64,000 nt of DNA from CALINF01 sp039980455 (GTDB lineage Bacteria > Pseudomonadota > Gammaproteobacteria > Pseudomonadales > Halieaceae). The first letter of the stretch is position 1. Every line of letters starts with the position of its first letter. Below, piece after piece: positions 43,551 to 53,130 of this stretch. Made by a program: the position numbers and the translations under genes. Under the pieces are notes generated by a model. It saw only the letters and a program-made list of their open reading frames with translations. It ran no database searches and was not told the origin of the DNA. The stretch covers positions 434,001-498,000 of the forward strand of contig JBDXCG010000004.1 in assembly GCA_039980455.1 (NCBI GenBank), in the 5' to 3' direction.

Positions 43551-43584
43551 GGCGGGAGGTTAGTACGCAGAGACGCCCGGTTGA

Positions 43585-43845
43585 TCAGAGCGCTTCGTGC
43601 GCCTCCATAACTTCGGCCAGCTCTTCCTCGGCCTCAATCTCATCTTCGCGAGTCAGGATGTCTGGTGAGATCAAGCCTTCAGCGATTTCACGCAGGGCGA
43701 TCACAGTGGGTTTGTCAGATTCTTCCTGAACCAGTGGATCTTTGCCACCCGTTGCCATCTGGCGGGCTCGCTTGCTGGCAACCATCACCAACTCAAAGCG
43801 GTTTGCTACGTTATCCAGACAATCTTCAACAGTTACACGTGCCAT
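43585..43845 (-). CDS. rpoZ: RNA polymerase omega subunit
   Basis: An 86-residue protein starting MARVTVEDCLDNVANRFELVMVASKRARQM, the near-invariant omega N-terminus. Omega stabilises the beta' subunit and forms part of a ppGpp binding site with it. It lies 34 bases upstream of spoT and 207 bases downstream of gmk. Confidence 0.97.
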   Translation of the reverse strand: MARVTVEDCLDNVANRFELVMVASKRARQMATGGKDPLVQEESDKPTVIALREIAEGLISPDILTREDEIEAEEELAEVMEAHEAL

Positions 43846-43983
43846 GTTTCAATGTTTCCCATACTGGATGTCCGTTTCGGCTCCATAAAGCGTGGCGGCA
43901 CATCAGATAAAACTGTGGAGTACTAAAGCTTACTAGCGGTACCCCGGTGCCCAGACAGACCAGCTGCCCGGGAAGAACCGGCA

Positions 43984-43989
43984 ATTATA
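43984..43989 (-). promoter_or_regulatory. Possible -10 element of an rpoZ-spoT promoter
   Basis: On the minus strand this reads TATAAT, about 140 bases upstream of rpoZ in the 207-base gmk-rpoZ gap. A matching -35 is poor (TGGACG at a 19-base spacing), so the promoter call is tentative. Confidence 0.4.
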
Positions 43990-44052
43990 CCCTAATCAGG
44001 CCCATTGGCGTCCAGTTCTTCTGCAGCTTAACGAATTGTAAATAATGCGGGC

Positions 44053-44679
44053 CTAGTTCAGCAGATCAGCGATCAGCGGTTCGAGTAACGTGGTCTGCCG
44101 TCCGGTACGTAGCCGGTGGCAGTGTACGATGGCGGCTAATTCTGCCAATGCCACGTTAAAGTCGTCATTGACCAGCAGGTAGTCTGCCGCTACGTAGTGG
44201 GACATTTCTTCAACCGCTTTGCTCATGCGGCCTGCGATTATGTCGGGGTCATCCTGGCCGCGCCCCGTAAGCCGCTCCAGCAGAGTGTCTCTTGAAGGTG
44301 GAAAGATAAAGATGGCGAGGGTGGCCGGCATTAGATGCTTAACCTGGGAGGCGCCTTGCCAATCAATCTCCAGTATCACATCGATACCGGCTTTTAGCTG
44401 CTCCTCCACCCATAACTGGGACGTGCCATAGAGGTTGCCGAATACGCGTGCGTGTTCGAGGAACTCACTTCGCTCGAGCATCGCTTCAAACTCGGCCTCA
44501 TCGGTGAAGTGATAATTCACGCCGTCACTCTCTCCGGGGCGAATTCCGCGTGTGGTGTGAGAGACCGAGACGCAGATATCCGATGTTTGTTCGACAAGCG
44601 CGTTAACGAGGCTGGTCTTGCCTGCGCCACTGGGGGCTGAAACAGTAAAAAGGGTGCCGGTATGCAAATTGGAATCCAT
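44053..44679 (-). CDS. gmk: Guanylate kinase
   Basis: A 208-residue enzyme that phosphorylates GMP to GDP. The P-loop SAPSGAGKTSL is at residues 14-24, followed by the GMP-binding block VSHTTRGIRPGESDGVNYHF and ILEIDWQGA. It follows yicC by 38 bases and begins the gmk-rpoZ-spoT group. Confidence 0.98.
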   Translation of the reverse strand: MDSNLHTGTLFTVSAPSGAGKTSLVNALVEQTSDICVSVSHTTRGIRPGESDGVNYHFTDEAEFEAMLERSEFLEHARVFGNLYGTSQLWVEEQLKAGIDVILEIDWQGASQVKHLMPATLAIFIFPPSRDTLLERLTGRGQDDPDIIAGRMSKAVEEMSHYVAADYLLVNDDFNVALAELAAIVHCHRLRTGRQTTLLEPLIADLLN

Positions 44680-44717
44680 GGTGTCTGGGTTGAATCCTCG
44701 ATCTGGCGTGTAGCCGC

Positions 44718-45584
44718 TTATTCGATATTTTGAATCTGCTCGCGCATCTGCTCAATCAGAACTTTGAGCTCAACCGCACTTTGGGTTGTGCCGCTGCTCG
44801 TCGATTTCGATGACAAGGTATTAGCCTCGCGATTGAGCTCCTGCATCAGGAAATCCAGTCGCCTTCCGCACGGGCCGCCTTTCTTGATAACGCCGCGCAC
44901 CTCACTGATGTGTGCTTCCAGGCGATCCAATTCCTCGTCTACATCGGCCTTCTGCGCCATAAAAACCAACTCTTGCTCCAGCCGCCCTTGATCGACATCG
45001 ATGTCGAGCTCGCTGATCTTGCCGATGACCCGTTCGCGTTGCGCTTGCATCAAGTCCGGCAGACGTTGTCGGGTGAGGGCCACTTCTTGCTCTACCTTCT
45101 CTATGCGATCGAGTATCAGCTGCGCCAGCTTGTCACCCTCTCGTTTGCGGTTGCTAACGAGTGATTCGAGCACTCGCGGTAGTAGGGATTTAGCTGCTTG
45201 GGGTAGCAGATCTTCAGACACAGACTGGGCTTGGGATACACCAGGAAACTGGAGTACCTCCAGTGGGTTTAATGGCTGAACATTTTCGACCTTGGTAGCG
45301 ATATCAGCGGCCAATGACAGCACATGCGCCAACTGCTCCTCGTCTATCTGCAAGCTGCCGGCCTGATTGGATTGCTGTTGAACCCGAATCATGCACTCCA
45401 GTTTCCCCCTGGAGAGCGACTTGCCCGCAAGTTCCCGAAACTCGTGCTCGCTGGCGCGCATGCTGTCGGGCATCTTGAACGTACAATCGAGGTAGCGATG
45501 ATTAACGGTGCGCACCTCAATCGTTACCACGCCCTGGTCGGTGGGCTCACTCTCTCGTGCAAAGGCGGTCATGCTTTGGATCAT
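44718..45584 (-). CDS. yicC: YicC-type endoribonuclease
   Basis: A 288-residue YicC family protein. It starts MIQSMTAFARES and contains TVNHRYLD plus the C-terminal KKGGPCGRRLDFLMQELNREANTLSSKS (quoted in part), the most conserved block. Recent work on E. coli and Bacillus relatives shows endoribonuclease activity. It is divergent from rph, 140 bases apart, and upstream of gmk, as in Pseudomonas. Confidence 0.95.
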   Translation of the reverse strand: MIQSMTAFARESEPTDQGVVTIEVRTVNHRYLDCTFKMPDSMRASEHEFRELAGKSLSRGKLECMIRVQQQSNQAGSLQIDEEQLAHVLSLAADIATKVENVQPLNPLEVLQFPGVSQAQSVSEDLLPQAAKSLLPRVLESLVSNRKREGDKLAQLILDRIEKVEQEVALTRQRLPDLMQAQRERVIGKISELDIDVDQGRLEQELVFMAQKADVDEELDRLEAHISEVRGVIKKGGPCGRRLDFLMQELNREANTLSSKSTSSGTTQSAVELKVLIEQMREQIQNIE

Positions 45585-45724
45585 CTTGTCTTGCGTTCCA
45601 GAGTCTTTCGGAAAGGATTATGAGTGTATCAGCTTGCTATCATGCCTCCCACCTGCGCCCTCAATTTCACCCATTCTCATGCGCAAGTGCCGTATACTGT
45701 GCGCCGATTCGAAGAGGAAAGACC

Positions 45725-46444
45725 ATGGACAGACCCAGCGGACGTCAACCAGATGAGTTACGCCAGGTAAGCATAGAGCGCAACTTTACCTGTCATGCAG
45801 AAGGCTCGGTGCTGGTGAGCTTTGGCAACACTAAAGTGATTTGCACAGCGTCTGTGGAGCCCGGCGTACCACGATTTATGCGTGGCCAGGGCCGTGGATG
45901 GATTACAGCCGAGTATGGAATGCTCCCTCGTTCTACGGATTCGCGTATGGGCCGGGAGGCTAGCCGGGGTAAACAAGGTGGGCGAACAGTGGAGATTCAG
46001 CGCCTGATTGGTCGCTCCTTACGAGCCGCCGTCGATATGGAGAAGCTGGGCGAGAACACAATCACTATCGACTGCGATGTTATTCAGGCCGACGGCGGTA
46101 CCCGCACGGCATCCATTACGGGTGCCTGTGTCGCCCTAGTTGATGCATTCAATCATCTCCAGCGGGCGAAAGGGCTTAAAGAAGACCCATTGCGGCAGAT
46201 GGTGGCAGCGGTTTCTGTTGGCATCTATAAGGGTGTACCTGTTTTGGACCTGGACTACCCAGAAGACTCTGCAGCTGACACTGATTTAAACGTGATCATG
46301 GGTGAAACAGGCGGTTTTATCGAAGTGCAGGGCACCGCAGAAGGTGCGCCATTTGCCCGCAGCGAGCTCGATGACATGCTGAGCCTGGCAGAGAAGGGTA
46401 TAGCGGAGCTAGTAGTCTTACAGAAAGCGGCGCTGGCGGGTTGA
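45725..46444 (+). CDS. rph: Ribonuclease PH
   Basis: A 239-residue phosphorolytic 3'-5' exoribonuclease that trims tRNA 3' ends. It begins MDRPSGRQPDELRQVSIERNF, with the conserved GQGRGWITAEYGMLPRST and RLIGRSLRAAVD. The GAGGAAAG site precedes ATG 45725; the frame extends to 45557, but that part is antisense to yicC. Length and ending match full-length active RNase PH, unlike the truncated E. coli K-12 form. Confidence 0.97.
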   Translation: MDRPSGRQPDELRQVSIERNFTCHAEGSVLVSFGNTKVICTASVEPGVPRFMRGQGRGWITAEYGMLPRSTDSRMGREASRGKQGGRTVEIQRLIGRSLRAAVDMEKLGENTITIDCDVIQADGGTRTASITGACVALVDAFNHLQRAKGLKEDPLRQMVAAVSVGIYKGVPVLDLDYPEDSAADTDLNVIMGETGGFIEVQGTAEGAPFARSELDDMLSLAEKGIAELVVLQKAALAG

Positions 46445-46463
46445 CGCCCGAAAGCGTTCGATT

Positions 46464-47228
46464 CTATAGCTCTATGTCGTAGTCCATGATGATTGGCGCG
46501 TGGGTTGAGAATGTCTTTGATTTATAGATAGCGCCATAATCTATCGCATACTTCATTCCCTTGGACACCACCTGGAAATCGCTACGCCAGCCGTTCGACC
46601 CCCGGTCGCCATCGGGCCACCAGCTGAATTCGTCTCCATCTGAGTTGATCTCTCGGAAAGCATCGATGTAGCCAACCTCAAGCAGCTCGTCCATCCACTG
46701 GCGCTCCTCTGCCAGAAACCCCGGAGACGTGCTATTTGCCTCTGTGTCCTGAACATCCCGGGCCATGTGGGCGAACTGCCAGTTGCCACAAATAATGAAC
46801 TCGCGGCGCTTGTTGCTCACTTTTTGCAGATGACCTTGTAGCAGGGAATAGAACTCGGTCTTGCGCGCCAGTGCGGCGGTATCGCCAGCGGCGGCGTACG
46901 GAGCCAGCAAGCAGCCGACGCTGAGACCCTCGTAATCTGCCTGTATGTAGCGCCCTTCCATGTCGAATTCGCCGAAACCAAGGCCAGTCATGATGGCCTT
47001 TGGCAGTTCCTTACAATAGATTGCTACGCCATTGGCCTTGCCGTTGATGTCATCGAAGAAATAGGCATTGTATTGGCTGGGGAAAAACTCATCCCCTTGC
47101 AGATCGTATTCTGAGCAGCGTAAATCCTGAATGCACACGAAATCCGCATCCTGCTCCGCAAGCCATTCGTAGAACCCAGCTTTTGCGGCATCCTTGATGC
47201 CATCAGCGCTGAAACTGATAATCCGCAT
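46464..47228 (-). CDS. crc: Crc-like catabolite repression protein (ExoIII fold)
   Basis: A 254-residue exonuclease III-fold protein next to and divergent from pyrE, exactly where Pseudomonas has crc. Catalytic residues of true ExoIII are replaced: LQET becomes IQDL, GDMN becomes GNWQ, and SDHAP becomes STHAP; only the RSDF-type Asp and the final His remain. That fits Crc, which lost nuclease activity and instead works with Hfq to repress translation of catabolic mRNAs. Whether this species has the Hfq partner sites and a CrcZ-type antagonist RNA cannot be seen here. Confidence 0.88.
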   Translation of the reverse strand: MRIISFSADGIKDAAKAGFYEWLAEQDADFVCIQDLRCSEYDLQGDEFFPSQYNAYFFDDINGKANGVAIYCKELPKAIMTGLGFGEFDMEGRYIQADYEGLSVGCLLAPYAAAGDTAALARKTEFYSLLQGHLQKVSNKRREFIICGNWQFAHMARDVQDTEANSTSPGFLAEERQWMDELLEVGYIDAFREINSDGDEFSWWPDGDRGSNGWRSDFQVVSKGMKYAIDYGAIYKSKTFSTHAPIIMDYDIEL

Positions 47229-47464
47229 TCATAGCCCCTTGAAATGAGAGGGTGTATTATTGGCCCGCCCGAGCAAATGCCGTTAAGGCGCACCGGGATG
47301 AGCAGGAGTTTGGCTGGCTCTCGCTACGAAAGCATAGCGCTGGCCGGCCACGATAGGGCTGAAACCAGGCGTTAAATCTACGAAGTTGCAGTCGCCAGCC
47401 AGACTTATACAGCATAATACAAAATTCGGGAATGCAAAGTTTCCCTACAAAACGTGGATCCACC

Positions 47465-48109
47465 ATGCAAACGTACCAAACTGAATTTATAGAGCTCGCT
47501 CAGCGTCATCAGGTATTGAAGTTTGGCGAGTTTACGCTCAAATCTGGCCGCACCAGCCCCTACTTTTTTAATGCGGGAGCATTCGACAGCGGTGCGGCCC
47601 TGGCAGCACTCGGTCGCTGTTATGCTCAGTGTATTGTTGATGCGGGCATCGAATTCGATGTGCTATTGGGTCCAGCTTATAAGGGCATTCCACTCGCCGC
47701 CGCTACGGCGGTTGCTTTGGCTGACCACCATGGTCGCGACGTACCTTTTGCGTACAATCGCAAAGAAGCGAAAGCCCACGGTGAGGGTGGCGTACTGGTC
47801 GGCGCGCCACTGCGCGGCAAGGTGCTGGTGATTGATGATGTTATCACCGCGGGCACGGCTGTGCGTGAGGTGATCGCAATGATTGCTGAGGCGGGTGCGC
47901 AATTGGCCGGTGTCGCCATTGGGCTTGATCGGCAAGAGCGCGGCGCCGGAGAGTTGTCTGCCATTCAAGAGATCGAAGCTGCTCATGAAGTGCCGGTGAT
48001 AAGCATTATCGGGATGCACCACATTATCGATTATCTTGACGCTCAAAGTGGCGATCACGAGCAGTCATTGCGCGACATGCGCGCCTATCGAGACTTATAC
48101 GGAGTCTGA
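47465..48109 (+). CDS. pyrE: Orotate phosphoribosyltransferase
   Basis: A 214-residue enzyme of pyrimidine synthesis, joining orotate and PRPP to give OMP. The PRPP loop is VLVIDDVITAGTAVREV; FGEFTLKSGRTSPYFFNAG is the family start. ATG at 47465 is chosen; the frame extends 33 bases further. It is divergent from crc across a 236-base region in which I see no certain promoter. Confidence 0.97.
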   Translation: MQTYQTEFIELAQRHQVLKFGEFTLKSGRTSPYFFNAGAFDSGAALAALGRCYAQCIVDAGIEFDVLLGPAYKGIPLAAATAVALADHHGRDVPFAYNRKEAKAHGEGGVLVGAPLRGKVLVIDDVITAGTAVREVIAMIAEAGAQLAGVAIGLDRQERGAGELSAIQEIEAAHEVPVISIIGMHHIIDYLDAQSGDHEQSLRDMRAYRDLYGV

Positions 48110-48146
48110 GCTTGTCTGGCTGTGGCCTTGGGCATATATTGAGCGC

Positions 48147-48809
48147 ATGGTAGCTAATCCTCCTTTTATTGCGCTGCTTTTGGTCTCCCTCTTGATGATG
48201 TCGGGGGCGAACGCGTACGCCCGTGATATGTACCGATATACCAACGAACAAGGCAATACAGTAGTGGATTATCAGGTGCCGCCAGAATTTGCCCCCGGTG
48301 GATACGAGGTGTTGAACGAAAAAGGCGTGGTGATTGAGGTTGTGCCGCGCGCATTGACGCCAGAGGAATTGGCAAATCGTGACACCAGAGAGCGCTTGGC
48401 TGATGAAGCCCTGGCCGAGGAAAAGCGGCTGCGTGAATGGGACGAAAGCCTCCTGCTTCGCTATAGCACCATTGCGGACATTGAGGCGGCGCGGGAGCGT
48501 TCGCTGAGTGAGCTGCGCATTCGAGTCAGCATTCTCAAGAGCAATCGTCGTTCTTTGAAGCAGACGGTTGAGAATTTACAGACGCAAGCGGCAGAGCAGG
48601 AGCGACTTGGCAATGCAGTTGATGTGAAGCATCTGCGTGCAATCGAGGCTGCTCAGGCCGAGATCGAAGTAACCGACCGTGCTCTTGCGGATCGTGACAC
48701 TGAAATTGACGAGGTTGCTGCGGCCTTTCAGGCAGACATCGACAGGTTCGAAATGCTGCTAGAAGTTGTTGAGTTGCGCCGTAACATGTTGGCTAACGAG
48801 AATCGCTAG
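48147..48809 (+). CDS. Exported DUF4124-like protein with coiled coil
   Basis: A 220-residue protein from ATG 48147. The signal peptide is MVANPPFIALLLVSLLMMSGANA. A DUF4124-like short module (DMYRYTNEQGNTVVDYQVPPEF) follows, then a long charged coiled-coil region from about 75 to 215. Such proteins are periplasmic and of unknown function. It starts 37 bases after pyrE, and its end overlaps the convergent slmA by four bases. Confidence 0.75.
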   Translation: MVANPPFIALLLVSLLMMSGANAYARDMYRYTNEQGNTVVDYQVPPEFAPGGYEVLNEKGVVIEVVPRALTPEELANRDTRERLADEALAEEKRLREWDESLLLRYSTIADIEAARERSLSELRIRVSILKSNRRSLKQTVENLQTQAAEQERLGNAVDVKHLRAIEAAQAEIEVTDRALADRDTEIDEVAAAFQADIDRFEMLLEVVELRRNMLANENR

Positions 48810-49444
48810 CTGACAAAGCGGCTCGCTGGAGTCGGGTTTGGGTTAGCGCCGATAGTTTCTTTGAAAAACCCCTGCATCAACACTTGCCATTGCTCAGGCC
48901 AGTCCACGGTAGGTGGGCGTTTGAAGCCGCTGCGAACATACTGCGAAATTCTTCCTTCTGCGGCACAAAGTAGTAAACCCGCAGCTGCATTCAAGGGGAT
49001 GGTAGGGCGTAAGCCCTCTCGCATTTCCGCTTCGCGCAGTGTTTGGCGTAGCTGGGTTTCAAACCGGTCAAATAGTTGCGCCACGCGCAGGTGCAGTCTC
49101 TCGGTCTCCCCCGCGAGGGCGTCGCCCGTCAGTATTCGCGTGATGCCCGGGTTGCGCTCTGCAAAAGTCAGCAGCAGCATAAGCATTTTTTCACAGCGCC
49201 GGCTGGCAGTAGGCTCTTCTGTCAGAATGATGCTGATGCGGCTAAACAGTGTTTCTTCGATGAACTCAATTAACCCTTCGAACATTTTCGATTTGCTGGG
49301 AAAGTGCCGGTAAAGGGCTGCTTCAGAAACACCTACCTGCTTGGCAAGGCCGGCCGTGGTAATACGGTTGCCAGGGTGGGCCTCCAGCATCTGAGCCAGA
49401 GCTTCCAGAATTTGCTGCCGCCGTTGGGACTTCTTGGGGGACAT
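48806..49444 (-). CDS. slmA: Nucleoid occlusion factor SlmA (TetR family)
   Basis: A 212-residue TetR-type DNA-binding protein. ITTAGLAKQVGVSEAALYRHFPSKSKMFEGLIEFIE (in part) is the diagnostic helix-turn-helix, very close to E. coli SlmA, and ERNPGITRILTGDAL follows. SlmA bound to chromosomal sites blocks FtsZ assembly over the nucleoid. It lies downstream of argB on the same strand, separated by 146 bases. Confidence 0.93.
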   Translation of the reverse strand: MSPKKSQRRQQILEALAQMLEAHPGNRITTAGLAKQVGVSEAALYRHFPSKSKMFEGLIEFIEETLFSRISIILTEEPTASRRCEKMLMLLLTFAERNPGITRILTGDALAGETERLHLRVAQLFDRFETQLRQTLREAEMREGLRPTIPLNAAAGLLLCAAEGRISQYVRSGFKRPPTVDWPEQWQVLMQGFFKETIGANPNPTPASRFVS

Positions 49445-49590
49445 AACGCCGATGGCCTGAGGGGATCGGATTTAATGCTATCGATTACGGGAGAACGGCG
49501 CAATAAAACTCGTCGTTTTGATGTGAATTTTTTCTTGCTCGCCGTTGTTACCGAGCCAAAAAATTACTTTGAGGCTTTATTGAAGCCTTA

Positions 49591-50493
49591 TCAATCTTCG
49601 CGACTGGTGATAAGAGTGCCGATTCCTTCGTCTGTAAAAATTTCCAGTAGCACCGCGTGAGGTACTCGCCCATCGATGATGTGAGCACTGACCACGCCGG
49701 ATTTTACCGCATCGAGAGCGCAGCTGATTTTCGGTAGCATACCGCCACTGATCGTGCCGTCGGCAATGAGCTCATCGACTCGCGTGGTTCCCAGCCCCGT
49801 CATGATCGTGTCGTTTTTGTCCATTAGGCCGGGAACGTTGGTGAGTAACATGAGCTTTTCCGCCTGGGTGACCTCGGCTATCTTCCCGGCCACCAGATCT
49901 GCGTTGATGTTGTAGGTTCGACCTGCTTCATCTACTCCTATGGGAGCGATAACCGGGATGAAGTTGCTGTTGAGAATGACATTCAGTACTTCTGTATCAA
50001 TCTGCTCCACTTCGCCCACGTGGCCGATATCAATAATCTCTGATGCCCCCAACTCTGGGCTGAATCGGTTGACGACCATCTTGCGCGCCCTGATCAGTTG
50101 GCCGTCTTTGCCGGTCACACCAATGGCCTTGCCGCCATTGCGATTCAATGACGCGACAATTTCCTTGTTTACACTACCGCCAAGCACCATTTCGACAACA
50201 TCCATGGTTTCTGAGTCGGTGACTCGCATGCCATTGACGAATTCTGTCTTGATATTGAGCTTTTCTAACAACGTGCCAATCTGGGGACCACCGCCGTGCA
50301 CGACGACGGGATTCAGGCCAACCAGTTTCATCAAAACGATATCGCGCGCAAAGCTGTCGTGTAGCATCGGGTCGACCATGGCATTGCCGCCAAATTTCAC
50401 GACCACAGTGCGTCCTGTGAAGCGCTGGATATAGGGCAACGCCTCGGTCAATACTTGTGCAATGTTTAGTGCCGATTCGCGGGTTAGTGACAT
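49591..50493 (-). CDS. argB: Acetylglutamate kinase
   Basis: A 300-residue arginine-pathway kinase that phosphorylates N-acetylglutamate. It contains VVVKFGGNAMVD near the N-terminus, VVHGGGPQIG, and LTNVPGLMD, all diagnostic. It is 45 bases downstream of algC in the same orientation, as in Pseudomonas. Confidence 0.97.
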   Translation of the reverse strand: MSLTRESALNIAQVLTEALPYIQRFTGRTVVVKFGGNAMVDPMLHDSFARDIVLMKLVGLNPVVVHGGGPQIGTLLEKLNIKTEFVNGMRVTDSETMDVVEMVLGGSVNKEIVASLNRNGGKAIGVTGKDGQLIRARKMVVNRFSPELGASEIIDIGHVGEVEQIDTEVLNVILNSNFIPVIAPIGVDEAGRTYNINADLVAGKIAEVTQAEKLMLLTNVPGLMDKNDTIMTGLGTTRVDELIADGTISGGMLPKISCALDAVKSGVVSAHIIDGRVPHAVLLEIFTDEGIGTLITSRED

Positions 50494-50538
50494 GGGCTTT
50501 CCTGTGCGGTGAGATCGATGGCTTGGCGATTCTGTGTG

Positions 50539-53130
50539 TTAGAAGTCGAGGTCCAGATCAGGATCAACGTTGAGTAGCTGAGAGCTGAATACCTGTTTGA
50601 TTGTGTCCAGTGCGTTCTGATCCGAGGCTTCGAAGCGGGCGGTGAGCGCGGCAGTTGTGTTTGATGCTCGGATTAGACCCCAGCCCTGGGCGAAATCAAC
50701 TCGAACGCCATCGAGGGTGTTTACCTTGCCATCGTCAAATTTGGCTTGCTGTGCAAACTGCTCAACAATCTGAAACTTGCGCTGCTCCTCTACTGGCACG
50801 AGGATCTCCGGCGTGTTCACAGTCTGCGGGAAACTGGCAATAGCGTCATCGAGGCTCTCGCCGTGTGTACTCAGTATCTCGGCCAGCCGCCCCGCGGCAT
50901 ACATTCCGTCGTCAAAGCCATACCAGCGTTCTCCGAAGAAAACGTGGCCAGAGAACTCGCCTCCCAGTAATGCGCCTGTCTCGATCATTTTTTCTTTCAT
51001 GAAGGCATGGCCGGTTTTCCACAATACCGGCCTGCCGCCGTGTCGGGTGATGAGTTGCGCCAGATTGCGGCTGCATTTGACGTCGAAGACAACGTCAGCG
51101 CCTGGGTTTCGGGACACGACATCCTCAGCAAAAACCATCATCAACACATCGGACCTGACAATGTGGCCTGAGCCTGTGACCACCGCGACGCGATCGCCAT
51201 CACCGTCGAAGGCGACGCCAAAATCGGCATCCTGCGCTTTTACTGCAGCGACGAGGTCGAGTAGGTTTTCCTCATTGCTGGTGTCAGGTGGATGATTGGG
51301 GAAGCGCCCATCGATCTCGCAATACAATGGGATCACTTCGCAGCCGAGCTCTTCGAACAGGCCCGGAGCTACCAGACTGGTCGCACCATTGCCGGCATCT
51401 ACAACCACTTTCAGTGGCATTGTGATGGCGATATCGCTGACAACCTCGTCGATGTATGCCGGAACAATATCTTCCCGGATCATTCGACCGGTACCACTGG
51501 CGAACTTCTGACCAAGCGCCAGTTCGCGTAGCTCCTGAATTCCTCCAGCTGCGATGGTTTGCTGGTTCAGTACAATCTTGAGGCCATTGTAGTCAGCGGG
51601 GTTGTGGCTGCCCGTGACCATGATCCCTGAACCACAGTTCAGGTGCCTTGTAGCGAAGTAGAGCAGAGGCGTCGGTACCAGCCCGATATCGATGATGTCT
51701 CGACCGCCGGCCATCAATGCCTTGATCAGCGCTGCCTTGATGCGAGGGCTGGAATGCCTGCCGTCACACGCCACGATCAATGTCTGCTGATCTAATTGCT
51801 TGGCTTTGGTGGCTATAGCGCCGCCAATGCGCGTGATCATTTCATCGTGCAACTCTTCCTCAGCCAGACCGCGAATGTCATACGCGCGAAATATGTGGCT
51901 AGGGAAACCATCCTGTGCCGCTGCGACGGCCTTGGATTTAGGGGCCGATGACAGGTCCAGATCCAGAACCTCCTCTTCTTCATCCAGAATGCTGTCTTTA
52001 TGGAACATCGGATTGCTGAGCTCGGCCGACGCTGTGCTATTAAACTCCACCGCCGGTGCGCCGGGCGTTGCTCCAGGGCTTTGGCGCAGCGAGCGCAGCG
52101 TCGCGCGTCGTAGCTGCTTGGCAATGGAGACAAGCTCTGGCACTGAGAGCTGGATAGGGGTTTTTCGCTCCGCCAGTGAAATGACCTTTTGTACTTCGTT
52201 ATTCAGAGCACGCGGGTACAAAATGGCAATCAATGCCAAGCTTGCCAGCACGCCTAGCAGGCAGATAACCAATGTAATGATGGAAGGCAGGCTTGATAAT
52301 GAGAGCTGGCTTAGCAGAGCCTCAGAGGGGATGAAGGTCACCTGCCAAGAAGTGTTGGGAATCGTCGCAGACCGACTAAAGCGCTCTGCCTCGGCAGTCG
52401 CGCTACCCGCTCGCGCAATAACGGCTGTGGTGGCTGCGCCCCCCGCGGGTTGGTAGATTTGCTTGAGTGTGGATTTACCCTGTCCTTGCCCGAGCAGCTG
52501 TAGACGGTTGGTGAGTACATCATTGCTGATGGTCACAATCATCACGGCCTTTTTGGTGGCTTGCCGCGGGTGTGAAACCAGCCTTGCTACCGAGGTAACC
52601 CATTGCCCTTCAAACTGGTAGGACTCAGGCGGCGTAGCTTCGCCCTCACCGGTAAGTCGGACCAAATCTACCTCAATATGATTTCTCAGGCCCTGGTTAC
52701 CATCGGTGAAGTCAGCGGTACCCATGTCGCCTAGAGGCAACAGGCGAAGGCTCAATACCTCGGGGAAGTAATCCAGCATGGCCTGCTCGACTAGTGCAAT
52801 ATCGTTGCTGCTGGTACTGGCAATAGATTGCAAAGCCAGCGGTGATTTTGCCGCCGCGGTAATACGTCGATCGATCTGTGATATTAGTTGGCCAACACTG
52901 GTAGCCTGCTGCAATGCGTAGGACTGCGTAACATGAGCGATCTGGCCGTTCTGTAGGCCAGGTTCACGCGCAAGCAGGATGTAGGCAAAAGCGCCGAGCA
53001 GGGGAATGATCGCCACGATCGCTGCCAGCATGACGACACGATGTAGCGCATTGCCGCTGGCCGAGATTCCTTGAGCCTGACCGCCGTTTTGCTTCTTCTT
53101 TTTCTTATCCGGTTTCAGCATGGTTACCAA
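50539..53130 (-). CDS. algC: Phosphomannomutase/phosphoglucomutase AlgC with membrane-bound sensor-like N-terminus
   Basis: An 863-residue protein, almost twice the catalytic size. Residues 30-53 and about 282-306 are membrane helices that flank a periplasmic domain of some 230 residues. A cytoplasmic linker runs to about 412, and the mutase domain follows. The mutase keeps the phosphoserine loop TGSHNP (506-511, Ser508), metal loop DGDGDR (642-647), sugar loop GEFSGH (724-729) and phosphate-binding RASNT near the end. It interconverts mannose or glucose 6-P and 1-P for polysaccharide and LPS. A long AlgC is known in Pseudomonas. Confidence 0.93.
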   Translation of the reverse strand: MVTMLKPDKKKKKQNGGQAQGISASGNALHRVVMLAAIVAIIPLLGAFAYILLAREPGLQNGQIAHVTQSYALQQATSVGQLISQIDRRITAAAKSPLALQSIASTSSNDIALVEQAMLDYFPEVLSLRLLPLGDMGTADFTDGNQGLRNHIEVDLVRLTGEGEATPPESYQFEGQWVTSVARLVSHPRQATKKAVMIVTISNDVLTNRLQLLGQGQGKSTLKQIYQPAGGAATTAVIARAGSATAEAERFSRSATIPNTSWQVTFIPSEALLSQLSLSSLPSIITLVICLLGVLASLALIAILYPRALNNEVQKVISLAERKTPIQLSVPELVSIAKQLRRATLRSLRQSPGATPGAPAVEFNSTASAELSNPMFHKDSILDEEEEVLDLDLSSAPKSKAVAAAQDGFPSHIFRAYDIRGLAEEELHDEMITRIGGAIATKAKQLDQQTLIVACDGRHSSPRIKAALIKALMAGGRDIIDIGLVPTPLLYFATRHLNCGSGIMVTGSHNPADYNGLKIVLNQQTIAAGGIQELRELALGQKFASGTGRMIREDIVPAYIDEVVSDIAITMPLKVVVDAGNGATSLVAPGLFEELGCEVIPLYCEIDGRFPNHPPDTSNEENLLDLVAAVKAQDADFGVAFDGDGDRVAVVTGSGHIVRSDVLMMVFAEDVVSRNPGADVVFDVKCSRNLAQLITRHGGRPVLWKTGHAFMKEKMIETGALLGGEFSGHVFFGERWYGFDDGMYAAGRLAEILSTHGESLDDAIASFPQTVNTPEILVPVEEQRKFQIVEQFAQQAKFDDGKVNTLDGVRVDFAQGWGLIRASNTTAALTARFEASDQNALDTIKQVFSSQLLNVDPDLDLDF

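Noticed and set aside
47386..47418. pyrE promoter TTGCAG...CATAAT
   Set aside because: The spacer is 21 bases, outside the usual range, so I do not list it as a feature.
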